A DNA stretch of 64,000 bases from an uncultured Lachnospiraceae bacterium. Its GTDB lineage: Bacteria; Bacillota; Clostridia; Lachnospirales; Lachnospiraceae. Below are positions 55,065 through 62,655 of the stretch, in pieces (position 1 is the stretch's first letter; every line of letters begins with the position of its first letter). The translations under genes and the position numbers were made by a program. The notes under the pieces are model-generated. The model worked only from the letters and a program-made list of their open reading frames with translations. It did no database searches and was not told the origin of the DNA. The stretch lies in assembly GCA_946546945.1 (NCBI GenBank), contig CAMNOU010000007.1:57772-121771 (forward strand). The letters are read 5' to 3'.

Positions 55065-55715
55065 TTAATAGTTTTGTGCATGCACCTCGAAATAACTCTG
55101 CGGGTGCGCGCAGACCGGGCAGATTTCCGGGGCTTCTGTTCCGACCACGATATGTCCGCAGTTGCGGCATTCCCAGACTTTTACTTCACTCTTTGCAAAA
55201 ACTTCCTGCGCTTCCACGTTATGAAGAAGTGCACGATAGCGTTCCTCGTGATGTCTCTCGATCTCAGCTACGCCGCGGAATTTCTCAGCCAGTTCATGGA
55301 ATCCCTCTTCTTCCGCTGTTTTTGCGAATCCTGCATACATATCTGTCCATTCATAATTCTCGCCGGCTGCTGCTGTAGCAAGATTCTCAGCAGTATCGCC
55401 GATCCCGTACAGCTCCTTATACCACATCTTGGCATGTTCCTTCTCATTATCTGCGGTTTTCAGAAACAGTGCGGCGATTTGCTCGAACCCCTCTTTTTTG
55501 GCTTTGGAAGCAAAGTAGGTATATTTATTCCTTGCTTCGGACTCTCCTGCAAACGCGATCTCCAGGTTCTTTTCGGTCTGTGTGCCTGCATACGGATTCT
55601 TCTTTTCGGTTTTTACCTCATCGAACGAATCCTTCTTTTTACAGACAGGACACTCGGCCGGAGCAGCAGCACCCTCACACTCATATCCGCAGACCCTGCA
55701 CTTGAATTTAGCCAT
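55065..55715 (-). CDS. Rubrerythrin with rubredoxin-like domains at both ends
   Basis: A 216-residue peroxide-reducing non-haem diiron protein. An N-terminal rubredoxin-like zinc/iron knuckle ([18 protein letters not shown]) precedes the ferritin-like four-helix domain ([36 protein letters not shown]), which ends in a second rubredoxin domain ([22 protein letters not shown]). Classical rubrerythrin has only the C-terminal one and reverse rubrerythrin only the N-terminal one; having both is less usual. GGAGG precedes the ATG. Confidence 0.92.
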   Translation of the reverse strand: MAKFKCRVCGYECEGAAAPAECPVCKKKDSFDEVKTEKKNPYAGTQTEKNLEIAFAGESEARNKYTYFASKAKKEGFEQIAALFLKTADNEKEHAKMWYKELYGIGDTAENLATAAAGENYEWTDMYAGFAKTAEEEGFHELAEKFRGVAEIERHHEERYRALLHNVEAQEVFAKSEVKVWECRNCGHIVVGTEAPEICPVCAHPQSYFEVHAQNY

Positions 55716-56090
55716 AAGCTACCTCCGTATTATATAGTTTTTATAGTATGACTCATCTCCGGCAAAATAAACGTCTCCTGCTATCCTATATTCGGTCTCA
55801 TTTAATCAGTCAACGCAGAAAGTTCCGTCCCTGTTAAGGGCTTCACGTTATTTGCCGAAGACTTCGTCATGTTTTTTATTATATCGCTTAATACAAACGT
55901 TCAACCAACGCGATTCGTTCAATACTCGCTCTTGCGAGTATTGGTGCGGGATTCGGGTCCGCTTAAGCGGACATAATTCCAATCCGAATCCCTGCACATC
56001 CTCGCGGAGCGTATATCAGATGGGAGATTGTACTCCCACTGATACGAAATAGTTGCTCCCACTTAATGCTCTACGCATTTGAAGTGGGAG
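55716..56090. other. 375-base gene-free stretch with clustered hairpins
   Basis: No convincing gene. Hairpins in order on the plus strand: CAATACTCGC/GCGAGTATTG (55920-55943); a nested one with outer arms GGGATTCGG/CCGAATCCC and inner arms GTCCGC/GCGGAC (55948-55992); repeat copy C with TATCAGATGGGAG/CTCCCACTGATA (56014-56044); and CTCCCACTT/AAGTGGGAG with inner ATGC/GCAT (56056-56090). A minus-strand 22-codon frame (55802-55870) lacks a Shine-Dalgarno but has TATAAT just upstream. For rubrerythrin, TTGACT/TATAGG is a weak promoter candidate in this stretch. Confidence 0.7.
55995..56049 (-). repeat. Dispersed hairpin repeat, copy C
   Basis: Reads on the minus strand as a hairpin (arms TATCAGTGGGAG and CTCCCATCTGATA, one bulge) followed by the tail ACGCTCCGCGAGGATG, identical over 16 bases to copies A and B. 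The arms differ from those copies in sequence while still pairing. Confidence 0.75.
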
Positions 56091-56873
56091 TCATCTCCCA
56101 TCTGATGTAAACAGAGCAATCGCAAGATCTGCAACACGCTCCGGAGTCTGCGGATCATTTGAGAGGGAATGCCCTTCCCCTTCAAAAAAAGTGATGGGCA
56201 CTTCAAATTTTTCTGCAAACCTCCGCGCCGCATCCGGGTCGATCACGCTGTCCATGCTTCCATGAGCCATGGCAACCTGGTGGACGCCAAAACGATTCGG
56301 ATCAAATATTTCGAAAAGATTGTTTTCCGCAAGATCCTGAAACATCGCTTTGGTGACCCTGACCGGGCTGCCCAGTTCCAGGCTCGGCATGATATATCCT
56401 TTCTGATCAAGCTCTCTCAGCAGTTCCTCTTCCTCTTTTGTCGGATTTTTTTTGATAAAAAGCTCCGGCATATTCACTGCCGCGCTTCGGAAAAATGCCT
56501 TTCTTCCCCTGTGCGGTCTGGTGCTGATATATAATCCGGTAATATATGCGCCGAAGCTGGATCCAAAATAGTAAATCTCTGCATCCGGATACTGCCTGAC
56601 AACATATTCTTCGGCAGCCTGCAGGCTGTCTTTGCAGCCTTCAATCCTCAGTTCTTCGTCCTTTGATTCCTCCTGCCCATGTGCCGGCAGATCGATCGCC
56701 ACTACTCCGATCCCGGCGTCCGGCAGACGGCGCAGCAGCATCTGTACCGTAGCGCTCTCCTTGCTGCTGGTAAAGCCGTGAACAACGATGGCAATTCCGG
56801 CCGGGGCTTCCGGGATTTCCCGGACACAGGCAACGATTCCGGAATCCTGTTTCTGCAGTTTGAATTTTTCCAT
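56091..56873 (-). CDS. Alpha/beta hydrolase (serine esterase/aminopeptidase-like)
   Basis: A 260-residue cytoplasmic hydrolase. The oxyanion region is VVHGFTSSKES, the nucleophile elbow YYFGSSFGAYITG, the acid in AHGSMDSVIDP and the histidine in EGEGHSLSND. Substrate unknown. The last codons and stop coincide with one arm of a 12-base inverted match to 56015-56026, so the 3' end of the gene is part of the hairpin cluster. The start at 56873 has a weak ribosome binding site, but longer forms would overrun the promoter. Confidence 0.85.
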   Translation of the reverse strand: MEKFKLQKQDSGIVACVREIPEAPAGIAIVVHGFTSSKESATVQMLLRRLPDAGIGVVAIDLPAHGQEESKDEELRIEGCKDSLQAAEEYVVRQYPDAEIYYFGSSFGAYITGLYISTRPHRGRKAFFRSAAVNMPELFIKKNPTKEEEELLRELDQKGYIMPSLELGSPVRVTKAMFQDLAENNLFEIFDPNRFGVHQVAMAHGSMDSVIDPDAARRFAEKFEVPITFFEGEGHSLSNDPQTPERVADLAIALFTSDGR

Positions 56874-56931
56874 AATCTTCGTAACCTTACTGTTTGTTCC
56901 TGTTTTGTTTCTTGTTATTCCGTTGTAACGA

Positions 56932-56960
56932 ATTATAGTAAAATTCCTGCAGATTGTAAA
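56932..56960 (-). promoter_or_regulatory. Promoter of the alpha/beta hydrolase gene
   Basis: Minus strand TTTACA (56955-56960), 17-base spacer, TATAAT (56932-56937), giving a leader of about 50 bases. Confidence 0.75.
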
Positions 56961-57005
56961 GAAGATCATTTGTTGAAAATATATTCCTGAGCCGGAGCCT
57001 TTCCC

Positions 57006-58079
57006 TTAGTGAGCCAGGGGAAGCCTGACAAGAAATGTAATTGTCCGGTTCCGGCTTTGCGCTGTAAGTGTTCCGCCGTGGAGTTCAACAATTTCTTTTG
57101 CGATCGATAAGCCTAATCCCGTTCCGCCGGTACCGGATGTCCTCGCCTGATCCAGGCGGCTGAATTTTTCAAACATCATCTGCAATTGTTCCGGGGAGAT
57201 CGTCTCTCCTGTGTTTTGAAACCGGATTTCGGCAAATCCATTTTCTTTTTTTGCCGAAATATCGATTTCTGATCCCCTGTCACTGTATGAAGCAGCGTTT
57301 TTCAAAAGATTCCCAAACACCCGGGCCAGCATTTCTGTATCTGCGGATACGACCAGCCCATCCTCCGCTGATACAGCTGCCGTATTCTCATTTGCCGAAA
57401 GAGCCGGATAAAATTCGTCAGCAATCTGTGAGAGCAGACAGGAAAGATCAACCTCTGTTTTACGAAGGGCTACCGCCTTTGAATGATATCTTGTCAGGTC
57501 AAAGAGCTCGTTAATCAGCACATCCAGGCGCTGTGATTTATTCATAGCGATTCCGATATACTTCTTTCTTTGCTCCGGCGGCATATCCGGGGCCTCATTC
57601 AAAAGGCTCAGATAACCGATGACTGTGGTCAGCGGTGTGCGTATATCATGCGCAAGATACATGACAAGCTCATTCTTTTTTGCTTCTGCCTGTGCAGCGT
57701 TTTGTTCGCTGGTCAGGACAGACAGCTTGATCTGGTTCATACGGCTCTCCACCTCATGCAGCGGGGCAGACAGCGCTATCCCCTTTGCGCTTTTCTCGTA
57801 GACGGTTTCTGTTGCATCGATCACTTCATTCAGATAATTCCACGGTTTTTTCCAATAGTAATAAAAGATAGCAAAGAGTCCGATCACCAGAAGCAGAAGA
57901 ATCAGCAGCTCCCATCTCAGGTAAAACCACATCAAAACAGGATGGCCGGTTTTATCTGCAGCGGTCAGAATATCGGAAGCAATAAAGGCAAGGACTGCAA
58001 TCAGCACAAACCAAAGTGCCAGCGTCACAAACAGCCGTACGCGGAGTTTCTTTTCTATTTTTTGATTTGATATAGTCAT
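57006..58079 (-). CDS. VanS-type sensor histidine kinase
   Basis: A 357-residue kinase with two N-terminal membrane helices (LFVTLALWFVLIAVLAFIA and LLILLLVIGLFAIFYYYW), a HAMP-like linker, a DHp box with histidine in YLAHDIRTPLTTVIGYLSL and ATPase boxes (NLLKNAASYS, GTGGTGLGLSIAKEI). The DHp sequence closely resembles VanS. AAGGAG precedes the start. It is the third gene of a regulator-VanZ-kinase set; no vanHAX ligase genes are nearby, so resistance should not be assumed. Confidence 0.9.
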   Translation of the reverse strand: MTISNQKIEKKLRVRLFVTLALWFVLIAVLAFIASDILTAADKTGHPVLMWFYLRWELLILLLLVIGLFAIFYYYWKKPWNYLNEVIDATETVYEKSAKGIALSAPLHEVESRMNQIKLSVLTSEQNAAQAEAKKNELVMYLAHDIRTPLTTVIGYLSLLNEAPDMPPEQRKKYIGIAMNKSQRLDVLINELFDLTRYHSKAVALRKTEVDLSCLLSQIADEFYPALSANENTAAVSAEDGLVVSADTEMLARVFGNLLKNAASYSDRGSEIDISAKKENGFAEIRFQNTGETISPEQLQMMFEKFSRLDQARTSGTGGTGLGLSIAKEIVELHGGTLTAQSRNRTITFLVRLPLAH

Positions 58080-58092
58080 TTTGTCTTCTCCT

Positions 58093-58611
58093 TCAGTTTA
58101 ACAAAAGCATCAGGACCATCACTCCGACAGCTAAGATTGTAAGAACATCGGCAGGAATGGCTGCGATCATTCCGCCCTTTGCCTTATCCCGGATCAGACT
58201 GTATATGATGAGACAAATTCCCGCACCGGCAATTCCGCCTATTGTGTTCGTGATTAAATCCGTAATGTCAAACCTTCCCACAGCAAGAGCAAACTGCGAA
58301 CATTCCAACGCAAGTGAAAACGCGAATATGATTGCCGCTCTTCTCATAAATCCCTGCTTCGGGAAAAGCGAACTCAGGTAGATGCCCAGGGGAATAAAAG
58401 CCAGTATATTGTTCCTGACTTCTGAATGGTGAAATCCGGAATTCTGATTCTGTTCATAATAAAAAGGAATCAAATTATAGGTTCTGACATGCTCGATCCG
58501 GCTCAGAGAAAATTCCATTTTAAATAAAATGACCCACACAAGAAACAGCACATACACAATGAACAAAGCAACTGTAATGTAATATAGTATTCGGTATCTT
58601 TCCTTAAACAT
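58093..58611 (-). CDS. VanZ-family membrane protein
   Basis: A 172-residue protein with four to five membrane helices. VanZ-family features are the N-terminal helix YITVALFIVYVLFLVWVILF, NLIPFYYE, EVRNNILAFIPLGIYLS, LECSQFALAVGRFDITDL and NTIGGIAGAG. VanZ of Tn1546 raises teicoplanin resistance; most family members have no proven function. The start at 58611 follows GAGAGGAAG. Placement between a VanR-like and a VanS-like gene suggests it is part of an envelope-stress response. Confidence 0.9.
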   Translation of the reverse strand: MFKERYRILYYITVALFIVYVLFLVWVILFKMEFSLSRIEHVRTYNLIPFYYEQNQNSGFHHSEVRNNILAFIPLGIYLSSLFPKQGFMRRAAIIFAFSLALECSQFALAVGRFDITDLITNTIGGIAGAGICLIIYSLIRDKAKGGMIAAIPADVLTILAVGVMVLMLLLN

Positions 58612-58624
58612 GACTGTCTTCCTC

Positions 58625-59317
58625 TCAGATTTTGTAACCAACACCCCACACCGTTTTGATGTACAGAGGCTTTTCTCCCGTGTCATGAAGCTTTTCCCGA
58701 AGGTGCCGGATATGTACGGTGATTGTACTGCTGTTCTTGCTGTAATACTCATCCTTCCAAATCACTTTGAACAGCGCATCCACACTGACAGGCCTCCCGG
58801 GATTTTCCAGTAATACCCGCAGGATGGAAAACTCTGTTGGTGTCAGGGCAACTGATTCACCGTTCAGGCGGCACTCGTAGCTTGCCGTGTCCAGTTCCAG
58901 ATTTTCATATCTCAGGACAGGATCGGAAACGTTCACATTTCCTTCGGGAGAAAATCGCTTATAGCGCCGGAGCTGTGCTTTTACCCTCGCCATAAGCTCT
59001 AAAGGTCTGAACGGTTTGGTCACATAATCGTCTGCGCCCAGCATGAGCCCGTTGATCTTGTCAATCTCTGCATCTCTGGCCGTCAGCATGATCACGGGGT
59101 AGAAATGCTTTTTACGGATTTTTTTGCAGAGCATAAACCCGTCTGTGCCCGGAAGCATGATGTCCAGAATTGCCAGATCAAGCTTCTGGGTTTCAATACA
59201 CTGCAAGGCTTCCTGTGCAGTATAACATTTGAACACTGTATAGTTTTCGCTTTGCAGATAGACTTCGATCAGATCAGCAATCTCTTTTTCATCGTCCACC
59301 ACCAAAATCTTTTCCAT
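58625..59317 (-). CDS. VanR/OmpR-family response regulator
   Basis: A 230-residue regulator beginning MEKILVVDDEKEIADLIEVY at the ATG at 59317, which follows AAGGAG. The phospho-acceptor aspartate is in LAILDIMLPGTDGF; the winged-helix output domain has LTPTEFSILRVL, VSVDALFKVIWKDE and VHIRHLREKL. Expected to be phosphorylated by the kinase encoded two genes downstream. Confidence 0.92.
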   Translation of the reverse strand: MEKILVVDDEKEIADLIEVYLQSENYTVFKCYTAQEALQCIETQKLDLAILDIMLPGTDGFMLCKKIRKKHFYPVIMLTARDAEIDKINGLMLGADDYVTKPFRPLELMARVKAQLRRYKRFSPEGNVNVSDPVLRYENLELDTASYECRLNGESVALTPTEFSILRVLLENPGRPVSVDALFKVIWKDEYYSKNSSTITVHIRHLREKLHDTGEKPLYIKTVWGVGYKI

Positions 59318-59350
59318 GAGATATCCGCTCCTTTTTGTAATGGCAGGATT

Positions 59351-59359
59351 ATTATAGCA
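59351..59359 (-). promoter_or_regulatory. Extended -10 promoter of the vanR-vanZ-vanS-type operon
   Basis: Minus strand TGCTATAAT (59351-59359), 33 bases before the start codon; the -35 region (TTGAGA at 19-base spacing) is poor, as usual for extended -10 promoters. Confidence 0.6.
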
Positions 59360-59412
59360 ATTACAAAAGAACAATTCTCAAACAGCCGTATAAGAAATTA
59401 TTAAGATTTTAC

Positions 59413-59459
59413 TAAAAAATAAAACTTGAATGCAGAGTGTACTTCCACATTCAAGTTTT
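59413..59459 (-). terminator. Intrinsic terminator of the Fe-S protein gene
   Basis: Perfect 12-bp stem AAAACTTGAATG / CATTCAAGTTTT followed by ATTTTTT on the minus strand. Confidence 0.9.
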
Positions 59460-59465
59460 CAAATT

Positions 59466-60101
59466 TCAATCTAAAATCCTTCCATCACGGGAGATGGTCA
59501 CAACCTGCCACGGAATAAACTTCCCGCTGTTTCTGAGTGCTGTCTCTGCTGCTCTCTGCAGACCTCCGCAGCACGGTACCTCCATGCGGACGATGGTCAC
59601 GCTCCTGATATCATTGTTTGCGATGATTTCAGTCAGTTTTTCAGAATAATCAATAGCATCCAGCTTTGGGCATCCGATCAATGTGATCTTCCCCTTCATG
59701 AACTCTTCATGCAAGTTCGCATACGCATAGGCAGTACAGTCTGCCGCGATCAAAAGCTTTGCCCCGTCATAAAATGGTGCCTGTGTCGGCAGGAGCTTGA
59801 TCTGGCAGGGCCACTGCATAAGTCTTGATACTGGTTTTGTATTGGCGCCTGCTTCCTCCCTCTTTCTTCTCTGGCTTTCTTTTACCGCCGCCTCGTCGTA
59901 GGCAGGCGCTTCTCTCTCTTCAAAGGTGATGGCCCCCGTCGGACAGTTTGGCAAACAATCGCCAAAGCCATCACAGAAATTTTCACGAACCAGCTTCGCC
60001 TTTCCATCTATGATATCTATCGCTCCTTCATGACATGCGCTTGCACATAACCCGCACCCATTACATTTTTCTTCATCAATATGAATGATTTTTCTTACCA
60101 T
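59466..60101 (-). CDS. 4Fe-4S dicluster ferredoxin-type protein
   Basis: A 211-residue iron-sulfur protein. The first cluster motif is CNGCGLCASACHEGA (near residue 12); the second is modified (FCDGFGDCLPNCPTGAI), with glycine-phenylalanine spacing between the first two cysteines. The C-terminal half, unassigned, has cysteines in IAADCTAYAYA, LIGCPKLDA and VPCCGGLQ that could bind another metal. Similar proteins occur widely in anaerobic Clostridia and probably handle electrons; the partner is unknown. AGGAGG precedes the ATG at 60101. Confidence 0.82.
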   Translation of the reverse strand: MVRKIIHIDEEKCNGCGLCASACHEGAIDIIDGKAKLVRENFCDGFGDCLPNCPTGAITFEEREAPAYDEAAVKESQRRKREEAGANTKPVSRLMQWPCQIKLLPTQAPFYDGAKLLIAADCTAYAYANLHEEFMKGKITLIGCPKLDAIDYSEKLTEIIANNDIRSVTIVRMEVPCCGGLQRAAETALRNSGKFIPWQVVTISRDGRILD

Positions 60102-60179
60102 TTCCGATATCCTCCTATTTGTCTTTCTGACGTCAGTATAGTATACCGGCAGATAGAAGTATGTGGTCAAAGCCACATT

Positions 60180-61025
60180 TTACAATTCTTTTTGGAGGTT
60201 ATTTCGGAGATCGGCATTTTCTTTCGGGTTCTCCTGACGCTGTTCCCGGGCTTCGATTTCTTCCGCCTTCAGCTGTACCGTCTTGCTTTCTTTCAGAAAC
60301 TGCATCGGACTCACTCCCTCTATCTTTCGAAACAGCCGCGAAAAATAAAAGGGATCCTCAAACCCGCACAGTCTGGCAATCTCCTGCATGGACATGATGC
60401 TCTCGTTTTGCAGAATCTGCTGTTTAGCCAGCTGCACCTTCAGACGGAGGTAATACTGAAGCGGCGAATAGCCGCACTGCTCCCGGAAAAGCTTTCGAAA
60501 ATGATTGGGAGAATAGCCAGATGCTTCCACCACCCGGCTGATATCAAAATGCGCATCTGACACGTGGTCGGCCATCTGCTTCATCGCGCGCCGCACTTCT
60601 TTGCTCTGAGACGGAACCGCACGCCAGTGACGCAAAAGATTCTGCATGGCATCCACCACACTGCGCAAAAAACGCTCTGCATAGATATCCGTGGCAGGAT
60701 TCAGCGGGTATTGAAAGGAAATCTGAAACAGAGAAAAAAAGGTTCTTCGTTCATCATCCTGAAAGACCAGTACATCCGCCTTTTCATCTTTAAAGCAGAA
60801 ATCCCGAATCATCACAGAACCATCAACAAAACCTTCCACGGATCTTTTACTGTGAAAAATCCCGGGACGGATACAGAAAATAGTCCCTTCCCGGAAAGGA
60901 TAGTCCTGTCCGTTGATTTGGGCGATTCCGGTTCCCTCCATGTTCAAAAGGACCTCCCACATTTCGTGACTGTGAGACGGGTACTGCCTGATCTTCTGAT
61001 TCCGGCTCATTACCAAAAAGTCCAT
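60180..61025 (-). CDS. AraC-family transcriptional regulator
   Basis: A 281-residue regulator: an N-terminal cupin-like sensing domain (SHSHEMWEVLLNMEGTG, FREGTIFCIRPGIFH) and a C-terminal double helix-turn-helix (VVEASGYSPNHFRKLFREQ, IARLCGFEDPFYFSRLFRK). AAAGGAGG precedes the start. It is divergent from the TIM-barrel/beta-subunit pair across a 151-base gap, so it most likely controls that pair in response to a small, possibly plant-derived, ligand. Confidence 0.92.
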   Translation of the reverse strand: MDFLVMSRNQKIRQYPSHSHEMWEVLLNMEGTGIAQINGQDYPFREGTIFCIRPGIFHSKRSVEGFVDGSVMIRDFCFKDEKADVLVFQDDERRTFFSLFQISFQYPLNPATDIYAERFLRSVVDAMQNLLRHWRAVPSQSKEVRRAMKQMADHVSDAHFDISRVVEASGYSPNHFRKLFREQCGYSPLQYYLRLKVQLAKQQILQNESIMSMQEIARLCGFEDPFYFSRLFRKIEGVSPMQFLKESKTVQLKAEEIEAREQRQENPKENADLRNNLQKEL

Positions 61026-61176
61026 CTCGATTTCCTCCTTTCGCGATTTCTCTTTCTAATTTTACCGGTCAATCGTAATTTTGTCCATATTTTTCATTAT
61101 CCGGTTTATGGTGTTTACGGAATATTTCTATTATAGTAACAATATAAGGATTGAATACAAAAGGAGGTTTTTATTT

Positions 61177-62079
61177 ATGGGTACAAAAAAAGGAACTCCG
61201 AGAAGAGGCATCTGCCTGTACAGCTATCACAATCTTCTCGGCAAAACCATGACACTGGAAGACGCTTTTCTGGAAATGTATGATACCGGGGCCACCTGCT
61301 TCGAATTTCTGACCAGTTACATTCCAAATTATCCGAATCCGACCCCGGAGTGGGTAGACAAATACTGGAGGCTTTGCGAAAAATACAATCTGCAGCCTTC
61401 GGAACTTGGCCACTGGGCGGAAAATCATCTTCACAGAGGTCCCGGCATGACAGATGATGAGGTCGTCGAAGAACTGAAGCAGGATTTCCGGCTGGCCAAC
61501 CTGCTTGGATTTCATGCACTGCGAACCAAAATCACCTGCACCAACGAACTATGTGACCCGGAACCGGGCTGGCAGAAGTATATCGAGAAGGCTCTTCCCT
61601 ATGCGGAAAAATACGATGTTGTCATGCAAAACGAAGTGCATCTGCCAACGACATTGCATACTCCCCACATCCGGGATGAATATCTGGATTTCATTCACCG
61701 TACCGGAACCAGCCATTTCGGGTTTAATATCGATTTCGGAACGTTCCAGACGAAGCCGGCCAAAGGCCTCGAATGGATGAGTGATTTCAAAGACATCAGC
61801 AAACCGGAGGAAATTGTGGATTTCCTGCCCTACAGCAAGGTTTGCCACGGTAAATTCACCGGTGTGAATGAAAACTTTGAGGAAGAAACCATCCCCTATA
61901 AAGAGGTCATCGATCTGATGGTAGAGAACGGCTGGAGCGGTGATATCCTCTCCGAACTGGAAACACCCATCCGGTTCTTTGCAGAGGACAGTGCGCAGAA
62001 CTTTGCCCGGGCCATGGAAGAAATCCCGGAACAGGTCCGCCGGCATCAGATTATGCTTTATAATATCTTAGGATATTAA
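61177..62079 (+). CDS. Xylose-isomerase-like TIM barrel, probable C-deglycosidase alpha-type subunit
   Basis: A 300-residue sugar-phosphate isomerase/epimerase-fold protein starting at the ATG at 61177 after AAAGGAGG. Likely metal ligands in the family's order are Glu153 (VVMQNEVHLP), Asp186 (GFNIDFGTF), His224 (KVCHGKFTG) and Glu260 (DILSELETP). This fold forms the alpha subunit (DgpB/DfgA/CarB type) of gut bacterial C-glycoside deglycosylation enzymes. The assignment rests on the small downstream gene matching the beta-subunit family. An unrelated sugar epimerase is the alternative. The Gfo/Idh/MocA oxidoreductase that makes the 3-oxo substrate is not in the window. Confidence 0.78.
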   Translation: MGTKKGTPRRGICLYSYHNLLGKTMTLEDAFLEMYDTGATCFEFLTSYIPNYPNPTPEWVDKYWRLCEKYNLQPSELGHWAENHLHRGPGMTDDEVVEELKQDFRLANLLGFHALRTKITCTNELCDPEPGWQKYIEKALPYAEKYDVVMQNEVHLPTTLHTPHIRDEYLDFIHRTGTSHFGFNIDFGTFQTKPAKGLEWMSDFKDISKPEEIVDFLPYSKVCHGKFTGVNENFEEETIPYKEVIDLMVENGWSGDILSELETPIRFFAEDSAQNFARAMEEIPEQVRRHQIMLYNILGY

Positions 62080-62119
62080 CCCACAGCACATTACGATATT
62101 CTTAAAGGAGGATATAAAA

Positions 62120-62557
62120 ATGGTAGAATTTCAGACAATCCAGCAGCGCGGATTTCATAATACATATGATGCAAACGGGGAAATTGACGGATTTGAATTC
62201 CGGTTTGTTCCGAAATATTACAAGGGATACTGGTTTACCCAGTGCCGTTTCGGCAATGTCACCGTAGACGGCGAAGTGTTCGACCGGGACGATCTCATCT
62301 TCGAATACGACGGTATGGAATATACCAGGGAAGAAATGTTCGACCTGAATAAGTACTGGCAATTCCGGGAGCCTCTGATTTACAAAATCAAGAAAAAAGG
62401 CGGACTGTCCATCGGCTATCACGATGTCAGCCTGCAGTTCGGATGGGTTCTCAACTATAATGGTGCTCTGGAAGCCGAACCGGACGGCAGCGGCTTAGGC
62501 AACATGGCTCACATGTTCGGCGTAGACCACAGCCGCCGGATGCTGCTTTGCAGATAA
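62120..62557 (+). CDS. DUF6379 / C-glycoside deglycosidase beta-subunit-type protein
   Basis: A 145-residue soluble protein that follows the TIM-barrel gene by 40 bases with AAAGGAGG before its ATG. The pattern FEFRFVPKYYKGYW ... VTVDGEVFDRDDLIFEYDGMEYT ... FREPLIYKIKKKGGLSIGYHDVSL matches the small beta subunit that caps the active site in DgpBC/DfgAB-type C-deglycosidases (quoted here in separate pieces). The REP...GGL..G.H element is the clearest mark. Function is inferred from family and pairing. Confidence 0.78.
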   Translation: MVEFQTIQQRGFHNTYDANGEIDGFEFRFVPKYYKGYWFTQCRFGNVTVDGEVFDRDDLIFEYDGMEYTREEMFDLNKYWQFREPLIYKIKKKGGLSIGYHDVSLQFGWVLNYNGALEAEPDGSGLGNMAHMFGVDHSRRMLLCR

Positions 62558-62590
62558 TCACCCTTGAAAAAAGCCAGCTGAATTGATGAA

Positions 62591-62633
62591 ACAGCCTGCG
62601 AACATCAGGATTTTCCCCTTGCCCGCAGGCTGT
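62591..62633 (+). terminator. Possible terminator after the C-deglycosidase-like pair
   Basis: Stem ACAGCCTGCG / CGCAGGCTGT with a 23-base loop, 33 bases after the stop. The following sequence is T-rich but has no clean U-tract. Confidence 0.45.
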
Positions 62634-62655
62634 GCTTGCCTATTTATTATTCAGA

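Noticed and set aside
57006..59317. Vancomycin resistance cluster
   Set aside because: Only regulator, VanZ and kinase homologues are present; no ligase, dehydrogenase or dipeptidase genes, so resistance cannot be claimed.
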